Positions 24,060 to 36,424 of a stretch of DNA of 64,000 nucleotides are shown in pieces. Both the position numbers and the translations under genes were made by a program. A model generated the notes under the pieces. The model ran no database searches. It was given only the letters and a program-made list of their open reading frames with translations, and had not been told where the DNA came from. Origin of the DNA: Ilex aquifolium. Taxonomy: Eukaryota > Streptophyta > Magnoliopsida > Aquifoliales > Aquifoliaceae. Numbering within the stretch: the first letter of the stretch is position 1; the number at the start of each line of letters is the position of its first letter. The DNA lies in NCBI GenBank assembly GCA_951799425.1, contig OX637407.1, positions 22,760,981 through 22,824,980 of the forward strand, given 5' to 3'.

Positions 24060-24292
24060 AATGTTATTTGTATATCTAATTATTTTTTATTATTGAATTA
24101 ATAGTGAATCTCAGTATTAATTGTAACCCGCTCCAATTGAATGGTTAAGATCCATTAGGTCAATAAATGAGATCAGACCCAATTCAAAGTAGCATTTTTT
24201 TTTGAGTAATGTTACATGAATTTAAAAATTAGACTTGATAATTACAACTATTAATTTCACTGTGGGTTTCAATATTTATTGGGCCCTACTAC
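24060..24292. mobile_element. One MITE and a partial second copy just upstream of the FLA gene
   Basis: The unit 24060-24200 has aatgttatttgtatatctaa on the left and the inverse of aaaatgctactttgaattgg on the right. The segment from 24208 (gtaatgttacatgaattt) looks like the left part of a further copy, cut near 24292. The MITEs end less than 200 bp before the FLA start codon and may contribute to its promoter. Confidence 0.45.
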
Positions 24293-24474
24293 TTTTTTAA
24301 TGGTTATGATTAAGTATTACCTTTTTTCCTTTCCCTACACAAACTGACTCTAACCAACTCTCAACAACCGACTCCCCGATTCCACCAATTCCAAACCGCC
24401 ACGTGTCCTTGCAATTCATTCCCGCCAAAAAGCCTTTACATACGCACACCGCGCTCTCACTCTCTCTCTCATCA

Positions 24475-25497
24475 ATGGCGACCAAACCAACTTTCATCAC
24501 CCTTGTCACCATTCTCTCTCTGTTCTCTCTCTCCTCCGCGCTCCATTCTCAATCCATCCTCAACGCCGCCGAGACTCTCTCCAACTCCGGCTACATCGCC
24601 ATGGCTCTCACCCTCCAACTTATCTCCGACGATGCCCTCAAAACCGCCAAATCTTCAAGCCCACCATCCTTCACTATCTTCGCTCCGGCAGACTCTGCCT
24701 TCGCCTCCTCCGGCCAACCCTCTCTCTCTCTCCTCCAACTCCACCTCTCCCCCGTTTCTCTCTCTCCTCAAAGCCTCAATTCCCTTCCATACGGCACTAG
24801 AATACCCACTTTGTCCCCCTCAAAATCCCTAACCATCACCACACTGCCATCCAGTTCCGTGATTTCACTCAACAATGTCACAATCACCGGTTCACCTATA
24901 TTCGACGACGGTTCAGTCATTGTATACGGAATTGAAAATTTCTTCGATCCCAATTTTACAATTTCGGCCCAAATCGAAACCCCCCGCAATCAAAATCTTG
25001 GATGTGAAACTTCAAGAAGTAATCGGAGAAGCGAATTTTTGTTTCATGATGCGTCTTTAGAGTTGAGATCGAGAGGGTATTCGATAATGGCATCGCTTCT
25101 TGAACTGCAACTGGTAGGGTTTCTGAGTGATAATCATTTGAAATTGACGGTGTTTGCTCCATATGACGAATTGATGTTTGGATTCTCCGGGGATTTTTCG
25201 GACTACTCATCTCTTTTTTTTAGGCATGTGGTTCCTTGCAAAGTTACATGGGCTGATTTGGTTAACATTGGGAGCGGAACAGTGCTTGAGACTTATTTGG
25301 AAGGGTTTGGGATCAATGTTACAAGATCCGGCGATTTATTGATGGTGAATGGGGTTTCTGTGGGTTTTCCGGACATGTATTACAGTGATTTGCTTGTTGT
25401 TCATGGAATTGGTGAAGTTCTTGCATTGCCAGAGTCTGTTTCTGATGAAATTGGGAGCAGTGAAGTGTCGATGGCACCAGATCGAAGTGAATTTTGA
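24475..25497 (+). CDS. Fasciclin-like arabinogalactan protein (FLA19/20/21 type)
   Basis: A single-exon 340-aa protein. The chosen ATG opens a signal peptide (residues 1 to about 22, FITLVTILSLFSLSSA); an upstream in-frame codon lacks this. Two fasciclin-like domains follow: first about 28-160 with FTIFAPADSAF (H1 motif, 66-76) and GSVIVYGIENFF (146-157), second about 185-318 with LTVFAPYDELMF and DLLVVHGIGEVLAL. Between the motifs are Ser/Pro-rich stretches (SLSPQS, TLSPSK) suited to hydroxyproline glycosylation, and three N-glycosylation sequons (N134, N160, N281). There is no hydrophobic C-terminal tail, so no GPI anchor is expected. FLAs are secreted cell-wall adhesion and signalling proteins. 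The 5' flank has a CT-rich leader and three MITE segments; a 3' UTR intron (near 25522-25626) is possible. Confidence 0.88.
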   Translation: MATKPTFITLVTILSLFSLSSALHSQSILNAAETLSNSGYIAMALTLQLISDDALKTAKSSSPPSFTIFAPADSAFASSGQPSLSLLQLHLSPVSLSPQSLNSLPYGTRIPTLSPSKSLTITTLPSSSVISLNNVTITGSPIFDDGSVIVYGIENFFDPNFTISAQIETPRNQNLGCETSRSNRRSEFLFHDASLELRSRGYSIMASLLELQLVGFLSDNHLKLTVFAPYDELMFGFSGDFSDYSSLFFRHVVPCKVTWADLVNIGSGTVLETYLEGFGINVTRSGDLLMVNGVSVGFPDMYYSDLLVVHGIGEVLALPESVSDEIGSSEVSMAPDRSEF

Positions 25498-26578
25498 GCT
25501 GGGGATGTTGATATAGTCTCTGTAAGTTCGTTTGTATACACTGAAAATTTGAAATTCTCCATGCTTGCTTATTTTTTGATACTTTGATTGAAAATGTGAT
25601 GATAAACTCAATCATTGTTGTGGCAGATGGTACAGTTCTTCTTGTAAAGGTTTCTTCTATTGGCTGACCCGATTCACAATTATTCTAGAACTTGAACATG
25701 GAAAGCTTAGATATACACATTACCATTTTTGTTTTTCTTATACTGAGATGGAGTTTTGCTGTTTGAAGTGTTCAGACTTGTAGATTGGCCTCTTCTTCTT
25801 TTTTCTGTTATCTTTGGCATAGTCCAATGGAACTCTGATCTAATGGACATGTATGCTTCAGTAGATATGGGTCTTATAGCATTTGCAGTTTTTCAGTATC
25901 TTCAAGATTTATAGAGGATGCCCTCTCTTATTAGTGGGGATAAATGAGGACTAAAGTCTGTTGTGTTCTGAAAAGTTATTGAATACTTCTGGTGGTCAGT
26001 GATACAGGGAGATCAAGAGGCCTTTGAACTGCAAACCAATGTCTCAAACTCTAATGCCTCTGACAGCCAATTGAGTGTCCAAATGTTGATGTCACTGTCG
26101 ATAATGCTGAATTTATGATTTCATTTATGTGATGTAGAGTTCGATTTGGCAACCAAAGTTAGCATCTTTAATCTCTCTCGAATTACAATGTGTGTGATCG
26201 ATTCAGACCCCTCCAATACATTTTCTCTTCGATTTCCTTGTTAGTAGATTATTCTCATTAACGAGTGAGAGACCCACTTGTATACAATGGGTTCCACTCG
26301 AATGCAGTAGATGATATGCCAAGAAGGAAATTGAAGAAAACTTGTGTTGAAGAGAATCTTGACTGTTGGCTGGTGATTTCTGTTCCACTTATTTTGTGGG
26401 AAAATAGTTTGTTTGGAGGAATACAGAGCATGGACTAGGTATATTTTCCCTGAATAAAAGTTGTGGTATTTTTACAGAATAGGACAATTGCAGCTGTCTA
26501 AAGGCGTGTTTGTGTTACTGACTTACTGTGATATCTTAGCAGGGTAGGGCCATGGCAGTTAATTTAATGTTGGGAAAA
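25498..26578. other. FLA 3' flank, no gene seen
   Basis: The proximal part probably holds the FLA 3' UTR. No ORF with recognisable content. Confidence 0.5.
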
Positions 26579-26689
26579 TTTCAGTTACATCACTTCTAGT
26601 TTATCATATCTTCAATGACATCTTCTCTATTTTTTGAATCTTTACTGACACCCCCTGTCAAATTAAAGATGTTAACTAGAATACAATTT

Positions 26690-27215
26690 TACTAAATTGC
26701 CCATGATTAAAATTTTTTTTATCCACACCTCCTTTAGATAGGCATATTTTTAATGAGACCCATCTATTTTTTAAATTTTTTTACGTATTAAAATTCGGGT
26801 CAATTAAAATTCGATTCGAACTAATTAAAATTTATTTTTTACTTATTAAAATTCGAATTGATTAAAAATTATATTTTTTACGTATTAAAATTTAAACCGA
26901 TTAAAATTCATTTTAATCAACTCACGTTGAATTTTAATGGGCTTGAATTTTGATACATAAAAAAAATAAAAATTTTAATACTTAAAAAATAAATTTTAAT
27001 TCACTTGAATTGAATTTTAATTGACACATATTTTAATAAGTAGAAAAATATAAATTTTAATCTACGGAAAGCGAATTTTAATCGGTGCTAACAACTCATG
27101 TAGAGCTCAAATCGGCTCGAATTTTAATACGTAAAAAAATAGGCTCAATTTTTAATACGTAAAAAAAAAATTTAATCAGTTTAAATCAAATTTTAATGGG
27201 CTCGAATTTTATGTA
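26690..27215. repeat. AT-rich inverted minirepeat field
   Basis: Words such as aattaaaattcg, cgaattttaat and acgtaaaaaaat recur many times, direct in the left part and inverted in the right part, so the whole tract is roughly palindromic. The left boundary may be the ttacatcacttctag block at about 26583. It is probably a decayed foldback or MITE-like element. Confidence 0.5.
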
Positions 27216-27362
27216 GATTGTTTGAGTTTATGTAGGAGTAATTTTGATATTTTCGATGATTTTTTTTGCTGACGTTACTGGAGAAGGAAGAGAGCAGATA
27301 CAAAGTGGAAAGCATTTCGTCAATTCAGCATGGAGTGAAGACAATCCATCTTTGGAGCTGCC

Positions 27363-27557
27363 TTGCAATCAATCTTCTCTTTAATTTTCCTCATTACTTT
27401 CTCTCTTTTTGTTTTTCTTCCCTTCTCCAGTTGTGCATGGGAATATTGGAAGTACTTTGGCAACAAACCTTGCTCGGAATGCCAAAACAAACATTGCTTG
27501 ATACATGCTACAAGGCTGTGTGAACTTCCAACAAAAAATGAAGCAATTGCTTGGTGA
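27363..27557 (+). other. Open frame resembling a small secreted Cys-rich peptide, no start codon
   Basis: The frame reads as a hydrophobic leader (IFSLIFLITFSLFVFLPFSS) followed by a short Cys-rich part (PCSECQNKHC). There is no ATG before it in frame: the upstream in-frame ATG at 27330 is closed by TGA after two codons. It could be an exon of a split gene, a relic, or chance. Confidence 0.25.
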
Positions 27558-28264
27558 AACTACCGGCACTTGATCATCTTGAATTTCCAAATAAAAACAA
27601 AATGAAACAATTTAATGTTAGATCTAGACATGAAATTTGTTCACATAGTACTCGTAAGGTACACCACAAAGCCAAAACAAATCGTCTGTGATACACCTAA
27701 TCCTTCTGGGCACAAGTAGGTAAGTAACTTCTCGACAAAAGCAATGCTTTTATTGATCGATGGCTTCCTCTTCACATAAAAAACCAGCATTTTTTGGGTC
27801 AACCACATAGAAACCTTACTTAGCTGAGATGTATGCATGTGGGCAGAAGGGGACAGATAAAAAAACCAATCAGGTTGAAGTTTCAACAATGAACTCGTGC
27901 CGTAACATTGAGGATAGAGTCAACTGGATAGCCAAGAAGGTATAATCGAATACATAACAGTGTATCCATGACATCAGAGGGAGATTCCTCTTATTGATCG
28001 AAGACTGCTGGTGGTGGTTTTACAATTATACTTGCTCCAAAGCCACAAGACAGCCCAACACCAGAAATGAATTTATCTTGCCCCCCGAACTCATACCCCC
28101 TCAGTATTCACACTGGAGCAGCCCATTCCCAGAAGAATACCCCAAAAAGAATGTATAAATACCAAAGAATGCATCTCAACCAAAGGTATTCGAATTGGCC
28201 AATAATCAGATGTAGCAGAACACTAACCACGTGTTACAGTGGTCTTCGTTTAATTGGTATGTTG

Positions 28265-31200
28265 TCATCTGCACAGGTTTGACTCTGTCTTCCAGTCATC
28301 GAGAAGTTTGTGTGTAGACTCTTCAAACTTCTTCAATTGAGGTCCTGGCTTCAAAACATTGACATCACCCCATTGGGAGCATGGATCCATCAACCAGATC
28401 TTCCGGCCAGTGCACCATGCCCCTGGGGCAGCTCGGTTATGGCCACGCTTGAGGATCTTCTCATCAATCATATCTAGCACTGGGTCATCTATTTCAAACT
28501 GTCTTGCGAAAGCAGCTCCACTTTGGACCATTGGCTCATAACCTGACGTGTTGAGAAAGAGGGGCTCCATCTTTGGGGGGTTGTCCCAGACCATATATCT
28601 CAAATCGTTATTAACAGTTGTGTTCTTGAACTCTGGTGAATTGCAAATGACAGAATGAAAATAGAATTCTTGAGATAAGGCTACATTAGCAGAGTACATT
28701 AAAAGGGTTCGGGGGAGGTTATCCCAGCCAAAAACACAAAATTCAAGGAAGGATCGGCTCAAGACAACCCATGGAGAACCTGAAAAACCAAAAAAAAAAA
28801 TAGGATTATCTTTGAGTGCAGAATTCCCTCTAAATACTGACGTTTTTATGCTTATCCAGCATTTATAAGTTGCACGGCCATTAAAATATAGAGAAGAAAC
28901 TTTGCCTGTAAAAACTTTGAAAGATTCAGGCATTGGCCTCTTTTCTGTGGCATGAAAGATTTGGGTCCTCCTAGCCAAGTAAAGTCCCGGATCAACTACA
29001 ATTGGCTGGACTCTCTGACCCCTGTAATGATATTAAACAAAAAATAGCATCACACAACTGTAGGCTTAAATACTACATGTTTATTGCTAAAATTTGCAAA
29101 AAGGGTTTGCCTACTCTTTCCATCCAAGGTCACTAGTGTGATCAATGAAACTGACGTCTCTTCTAACAGAGGAGAAAACTTGAGACAAGTCTGAAAAGAA
29201 AGTCAGCATAGGTCAAGTACAAAAATAATCCAATGTAATGAATCCATAATAACTTAAGACTCTCTTCAAGTAAGTAAGTGTGCATGACATCTCAAAATGG
29301 CAATAAAGAAAAAGCAATGCCAAGGGCAGAATATGAAATGTCATGACATTAACATACTGAAGGAGATATATTTGAGCAATGGAGAGGATTCAGTTTATGA
29401 ACATGTGGTTGCCACTGAGAATATCAGATTGCGGATGTCAAGCAAATGGGTGCCCTAGTTCTCTAGCTCTCGACCAGAGCAGACAAACAATCACATGCTA
29501 TTCTCGAAAGGAATATGATAGAATTTTGCCATTTCTGCGCTATAAATCCTGAAAGCTCACAATGAAACACTTCAAGTGCAATCAGATCGAGGCAAGTGCT
29601 TTCTGAAGACGATGTCATTCAGCGGTGCCTGCATCACAGGTATGGGCTAAAGCCCAGTGCATCAACATACTAAATTATCTACAGTGGAAAAATTGAATGT
29701 CAACGCCATGACAGGCGATGGAAGGCAATAAGGTACTGACATTAACTTAAGAGTTACTACTGATAAAAAGTGTAGATGGCCTTGGAGAACAAATTCTGGT
29801 CCTTTCATCTTATATCCATTACCACTATTGGCATTATTAATGTCTTGGGTTTCCTTCAAATTACATCAGAAAGATTTAAGATTCCACTTTCCTATCAAAA
29901 TTTTTGTAATGTGCACTGTCTGGATAAATTTTTCTTAGGCTTGCAGGGAGGGGATTTGTCTTATATGTCCAATCTTCAACAAAATAAATATTTTTTGTTG
30001 CTGCTGTGACACCAAAAAGAAAATGCATTTTGTATCATCAAAAGAAACTAAAACTCATTATCAGCCTCAATTTGCTACTTTTGGAACTTCTGCGCTCACA
30101 TTCCTTTCATTGGCCCTTTGTGAGTTCATACAGTTTTAGCCCTTCCTCCACTACCTTAGATGACTCTGTACACAAAAAATTAGCAACCCCACATGTTGAA
30201 GTAAATTCAGCATTGCACTTCAGCTTCAATCCAGACTGTGAAGCAAAAACATTTATTTTTATTCTTCTACGAATAAGCTTTCCCTCGTACTCAAAAACAT
30301 AGATTACAAAAACATTTAAGTACCCTGAAATAGAACCAACAGTTACACGTATGTCAGGCAGTCGTAGCGTAGATGTAAGTTCATGATAGCCATCGACCTT
30401 CTAGTACCTCGGAGTAGCCTCAGATGCTGTCTATGCTATAAACTACCTCAGAATCATTTCTTCTTCTTATTCTTAGTCATCTTCTTTTTTCTTCTTGTTT
30501 TGTTTGTGTGCCCAATGTTTTTCTTCCATTCTTTTTTGGGGTGGGAGTGTACTTCAAACAATTTCTTTACCAGTGATTGGCATCTTAGGAGGAATCCAGG
30601 CCAAGGGAAAGAACTATGTTCAAATTGCCTCGGAAATCTTTTTTCTGACCTTACCTCGTACTTCCATCGACTCTACTAGTTTTTGCAGGCAGCAAGAGGT
30701 TAACATAGACCAAAAGACCTTTCAAAATGTTAAACATGTGCTTCAAGATAAAATGGGCAAGAATTTTATCAAAATGAAAAAAGAGAAAAGAACAACACAA
30801 TTCAAACATGTACAGCAATGGGAAAGATGTCCAAACATGGAATGGAAGTCAACAAGCTAGAACTAAATCACAGTTCAAAACAATCCAAGAACCTAGAATT
30901 GGGGAAGTAGTGAGAACAGGTAAGCTCTAATAAGTGCCATAATGCTGGTAAAAATGTCCTTACCTCTAAATGCAGAATCCAACTACTTAATAGGCTGGTA
31001 ACCACTAAAGAATTAAAAGACTCAGTTCCTAGGAAAGGTAATTTCTCATTACGAAAATAATGAGAAATATTAGAAACATTAGAAAATTATTCATATTTTG
31101 CAGCATAACAGAAATTTCATTGGCCTTTACAAGATAAATTTGGACCCTTTAGATCAGGACTAATGTACACCTTAGCTTTTAATGGTCATTCCACCTTTAT

Positions 31201-32119
31201 ATACTTCTTTTGTTTTCCTTTTTCGAAACTTAACCCATCTTACATTACTAACCATTACACATCCCTCCTAAAAATAGTTAATTTCCCACATCCAACTAAT
31301 CAGAAACTTCATTCCTCATTAAATAAAATAGCAAAAGCCCCTTAAAAGTACACTTCCAACCAAGCCACGAACCACATACCCCTATGCATATAGAGCAATA
31401 AATATAGTTCATTTCCGAATCATTCCACATTCAAAAACATATAAGCACATCCAACAAGCATAACCAAAAATAAATAACAAATAAGCACATCTAACAAGCA
31501 TAACCAAAAATAAATAACAAACTGCATACCCAACATAGTAGTAAACACATGCCAATCAAATTAATCCAAAAGTAAATTAAACCTGATTCATCTAATCGAA
31601 ATTATGGAGATTATTACCATCTTGGGTAACCAATGGATAATCCAATGCACTCAATGTTATAAACCAATCCCACCCACTATCCACCTTCAACAATATAGCA
31701 GCAGACCTCAAAACCGCAGCAATATTCGTGGACCCCATATAGGTCACCGGATCAGGTCTCCCCACCACATCCACATTTCCAAAGGCCGTAATCACAGGCA
31801 CAGACCTAATCAAAGCCACCAATTTCGTTCTCTCATCGTCCGACCCATCTGTCCCAATGTGCAACAAATAACGATTCCTCGGATGATAAATTGAAAGCAG
31901 CAATCTAAACATTCGGTCCTTATGGCCATTCCCACCCGTAATTAAGTAAGCGAACGCCGGAGGGTACCCGGGACCGTGCCGGACGGTTGAAGTGTAGGGT
32001 TTGTAGGAGGTGAAATAATGATATGAGGCACTAAACCCAGAAATTGAGGAAAGGAAAAGCATAAAAGAGATAAATGTGGCAGAGAAGAGTGTGAAGAGCC
32101 ATTTCTTCTCAGCTCCCAT
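28265..32119 (-). CDS. GT14 family glycosyltransferase (GlcAT14-like), four exons
   Basis: Exons: 31618-32119, 29115-29190, 28906-29021 and 28265-28779. The total is 1209 nt = 403 codons with TGA, 402 aa. The protein is a Golgi type II membrane protein: a short N-terminus, one transmembrane helix (about 7-30), a stem, then the Branch/GT14 catalytic domain. Visible family landmarks are FAYLITGGNGH, YHPRNRYLLHIG, FGNVDVV, DWFITLSALDYPL, FIDHTSDLGWKE, WVVLSRSFLEF, WDNLPRTLLMY, YFHSVICN and WDNPPK, ending with the conserved PGAWC and DPCSQWGD region. Characterised GlcAT14 enzymes add beta-glucuronic acid to the galactan of arabinogalactan proteins; the exact acceptor of this member is inference. 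Intron 3 (28780-28905) has a GC donor (ACAG|GCAAAG): only this donor keeps frame with the next exon. Intron 1 spans 2.4 kb. Confidence 0.92.
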
Positions 32120-32979
32120 AGTGGATTTCTTCCCTGTTTATCAAGTTTCTGAAGCATGGAATGAATGTAGCAAAAAAATTGGATAATATAAAAAAAGGGT
32201 TTGCATTTTTAGATACAAAAAAGAGCATGTAGAGGTGGGGTTGGGGAGATCTTCATGTTTGTGAACTTTCTTTGAAAGAAAAGCCTAAACAAAAAAGGGT
32301 TAGCTGGGTTTGTTTGGTCAGATACAGAAATTTGTATCTGTAGATGGGTTTGTGGAGACCTTGATTTTCGTGGGTTTGGGGTTGAAGAGACAATGGGAGC
32401 GAAATGTAAGATTGGGGAGAAACAGATCAGAATTTGCTGGCGTCGCTCTTCTCCAAGAGTATGCTTCTTTCTATATTATATAGATTGCGTGCATCTGATT
32501 ATGTGAATCTGAAGAGAGGGAGAAAGAGAGATATAGGGTTTGCTTGTTATATTTAGTTTGGTGGTGGAAAGAGTGAGTTTCAATGGAGTTTGTTTTGCTT
32601 ATTTTGATTTTGAATCAATTTTTGATTTCATCTGTTTGCCTTGTGCTATAAACTTTTAGTTATGGAGATTGATGTGCCATTCTCAACCACTGTTCCACGC
32701 GCTATCCAAAAAAATTTCACCAAATAATGGTTTTGTTTTGGAGTTTGGACAAATTTCTTGGGGACAACATGCCGACCCAATAATACTTGAGGTCATAGAT
32801 GAATAATTTAGTTATTTTTAATTTTAATTTTAAATATTTAAATTCATATTTTTAGTAGGTACATTTAAGGTAAAAAATAACTTGTAAAATTAATACACTA
32901 GGTGAATGATTATATTAAGATCAAAATTATCTCAAAATATAGTTTAAGAAAATTAAACGAAATAAATAAGTTAGATTTG
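32120..32979. other. 5' UTR and probable promoter of the GT14 gene
   Basis: CT/GA-rich leader sequence on the minus strand up to about 32550, then AT-rich DNA. A tatattatatag run near 32474 could be a TATA element. No other gene seen. Confidence 0.4.
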
Positions 32980-33293
32980 AGACTGATAATTGAATTGAAC
33001 TTTGTGAGCTCGAGTCAAGCATGTCACACTCATTTTTCTAAACAAGTTTCAAAAATTATTCAAATTTGGCTCATTTTTCTGAACTGAGTTGAATTTGAGT
33101 CGAGCCCGAGTAGTTCGACTATTTTACAAATAAACGAGTTGAGTTTTGCGAGTTTGAACTAAGCCTTTAGAATCTTTTTTTAAACGAGTTTAAAAAACTG
33201 TTCAAACTCGGCTCGTTTAGAAAACAAATTGAATCCGAACCAAGCTCAAAATGAGCCGAACTCTAGTAGCTCAATTAAATTATCTACCCTAGT
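32980..33293. mobile_element. Degraded hAT MITE, relative of 2087-2334
   Basis: It contains cgagcccgagtagttcgac, ctgttcaaactcggctcg and aatgagccgaactctag, as in the element at 2087. The left GATAATTGAATTGAAC and the reverse complement of the right GATAATTTAATTGAGC form inverted ends. No target duplication found. Confidence 0.5.
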
Positions 33294-34495
33294 TAGAGTT
33301 ATTGAAAATTCAAATAAATAACATAGTAAAATGTGGTAATGTTTTGTACAAAAATATTGTGCGATTTTTTTTTAATGTAAATATATTTCTAATTTAAAAA
33401 ATAATATTTTTTTTTATATTTTTGACTATTTAACATAACATCTTAAACTTATTTTATATTTTTTTAAATTTAATCATTTTATTTTAAGAGATATACACAA
33501 ATGAGACTCTAAACAACCGCCTCACTTGCCTAGGAATAGAGTCGGCCCTAGTGCACAACAAATATATATATTTTTTGTCATGTACTATTATATGAAGGAG
33601 AATAATGAGGTTTGAATTCATGTTTTTAAGACTCACCAATGGAGGGCCATTAGGTCAGTCGTTAACCTAATACAATACATAAATTATTTAGACGACCAAA
33701 TTCATACAATTTATCACAATTGAAAGCTTGCATATAGCTTCTAAAAAGTCTATTTTTTAAAAGAAGGTGAACTTTTGAGGGTGGACTTTTTTTTTTTTGG
33801 GTGATTATTCATACAGGGGAAGGGGACTTGGTGAGACTCGAATCTTATACTAATTGCTAGACCATTCCTCTTTGCTCGTGAGAGTCGACTAGACACATCT
33901 ATTTTTTTGTAAAAATATAAAAATATGCACAACGCAAAACAATACTTAAGAAATAAGCTTTAATAAGAGTTTTCAAACGGACAAAATGATGTTTTGATGA
34001 TGTTCTTATGAATTTAAGGATATTAATATCTTAGTATTAAAATAGAAATAAATTACTTGATCATACACTCTGTATATATTTTGTTATTCGTGTAGTACTA
34101 CTTTGTGAAATTTGATAGATATTTGGATTCTTCGATGGTCAATCAAAATAAAAAAAATTGTCAAAAATGAGAATATTTTAAAAAAAGTACATTATTTTTG
34201 CAACAATTTATTCAAATTGCACAAGAATTTGGGTCAATTTTCATTGAATCAAACACAAATCACGCTAAAGAGTCGGTTTTTCTGTAACTTCTAATTTAAA
34301 AATTCTAGACTTCTTTACAAATTTCCAAGTTTTTTTTGGTATAATACAAGTTTACAATGGAGATCGAGACTTATATCTTGATTCTTTATTCATTTTATAT
34401 TGGGAAGAATTTCAGGAAATCATTCGATAACACTTCTTATTTATTTTTCAATGATATCAAACGATCAAAACAATTCTCGTGAAACTCTTTCATTT
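33294..34495. other. Intergenic, no gene seen
   Basis: Very AT-rich with poly-A and poly-T runs. Short ORFs have no recognisable content. Confidence 0.55.
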
Positions 34496-34990
34496 TGATG
34501 ATGCGTAAAATGTGTTTATGCACCACCTGTCAAGTATTTAATGCATTAATTAAAAAAGAGACTCAACACAAACAAACACAAATTAAGTGGTTCGATCAAG
34601 TTGACCTACTCCACTATGAATTATTGCTAAAATGAGTGTGGAGTACTCAGATGTGAGTAATCATGTGAGAGATATCCCCTTGTGTAGGTGAGACTTATAA
34701 TTTATAGGCGTCTCCTAATAGATTGAGGCGTTATTCTTGTAACATATGATGTAATTCGGTGGAGGTGACGCCATTTTTGTAACAGGCGAAACAGTTCCAC
34801 GGAGGTGGCGACGTGCGCGTCCCACGTAGATTTATTCATATATCAGTTGTAGACTGAATCTCTCAAGATAACGGCTGACCTAACTCTCTTAAGATGACAC
34901 GACTGACCTGACCTAACTTCTTCCATCATGTGGTGAGCTAGCAATGTATATTTGAAGTGGGCCTGGTCTATACCAATTCTAAACTGTGTC
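34496..34990 (-). mobile_element. Old solo LTR remnant, Tat/Retand-like, minus orientation
   Basis: Starts TGATGATGCGTAAAA, which is the inverse of the family 3' end ...GCATCATCA, and then has ggttcgatcaagttgacct, the inverse of the conserved block near the 3' end of the other LTRs. The inner end is uncertain; gggcctggtctataccaa near 34960 resembles the inverse of the LTR start. No target duplication could be confirmed. Confidence 0.5.
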
Positions 34991-35325
34991 ATTCGTATTC
35001 TTATAAAGCAAATATCATATTTACGATGGTTCGAGATTGTGCCCAATATTCTCTCACTTTGTCTTCGCGAACGATGTTATAATATTATATTATGACTATA
35101 AACGGAAAAAAATTTGATTGTAATGTTGTAACTTGTGTTGAGATGACTATAACGAACCCAAAATGAGGCAAAAGGAATGAATGTGGTGCTTTCACGAGTG
35201 TTCCTAAAATTTTGGAGTGTTGGCTACACGCGTCATAGGAGCGTATGTGTGTCTTATCTATTTACTACGGTCATTGTTGTCTTCACAGGTGAAATTACAA
35301 TTTCTAATTACCATAAAAGAATTTA

Positions 35326-35599
35326 GGGAGAATTGCACTTTATACTCTAAAAATTCAAGAATTCTCATTTTGTACCCTTAGAAATTAAGTTTTTATATTA
35401 CACCCTCAATTTATTACTCATTCCCTTAACGTCAATGAGGTTGGTTTTGACGAAATAAACCAAATAAGATAACAGAAACAAAAGAGTAGTCAAATTGTAA
35501 TACTTTTAATACATTAAGAGTATAATGTAACAAATCTTATCTTTAATGGCATAAAGTGAGAAAACTTAAATTTTTTGGGGTGTAAAGTGAAATTTCTCC
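35326..35599. mobile_element. Mutator-type MITE, 274 bp
   Basis: About 90-bp inverted arms: left GGGAGAATTGCACTTTATAC, right (inverse) GGAGAAATTTCACTTTACAC. Flanks aagaattta (35317-35325) and aaaaaatta (35600-35608) agree at 7 of 9 bases, fitting an aged 9-bp duplication. No ORF. Confidence 0.65.
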
Positions 35600-36424
35600 A
35601 AAAAATTAACAGTTAGAAATTAGATAAATATGGCCTATTTTCTTTTAACGTTTGGGAACTCTTGTTAACCCCTTTTGAATCTCTGTTTTGTGAGGCTTAG
35701 TAAATTTAGAATGTTTATAATTTTCCCCCAATCACATGCATCAAGTAAATCAAAATATCTTTGGTAAGATTTAAATTATTCGAAATACTGACCACGGTAG
35801 TGTCATATAAACTAACTCCACGAATTAGATTACAGTGAAAATAGGCTATTGGGTTCGGTTGGGTCGGGTTAAAACTCTCTCGTATTTAAGTTATTTTATG
35901 TAGTATTTGCTTCCTCACATTATGCTTGGTGGGAGCTTGATGAATCTTTGGTGTATGGTGTTGGGGATTTTTTTTTTTTGGGATGAGTGTGTTGGGGATT
36001 TAATAGTCAGAATATATGACCAATGTTCTTAAATATTCTGATATATGACAGTGAGGAATGTGGCCCTATCAATAATAAAGCCTCAATTAATGTATGTTAG
36101 GTTTACTATCACCACGGGATTTATGCCTTCTTCCATGTTCTACACAATATATTTTAGGGTAAATTACATCCACCTCTCTTAAGGTTTGGTCAAATAACAA
36201 CTAGACTCCTTATTTGAAAAATATCACTGATCTTCCCTGTCAATGACGTCCGACTCATTTCTTTAACGGAAACAATAAAATAACTATACTACCTCCCTCT
36301 CTCTCTCTCAATTATTTTCTCATCTAAACCACTGCCACCAACCAAAACCCACCGCTGCTAACCAACAATCGAACTGCTGTTGCCAACCACCAATCGAACC
36401 ATTCTCTCTATTTTTTCCATCTTG

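Noticed and set aside
28265..28978. 237-aa uninterrupted minus-strand ORF in the GT14 gene taken as one exon
   Set aside because: The segment 28780-28905 inserts residues that break the conserved VFTG-SPWVV stretch; splicing it as a GC-AG intron restores the family pattern and phase.
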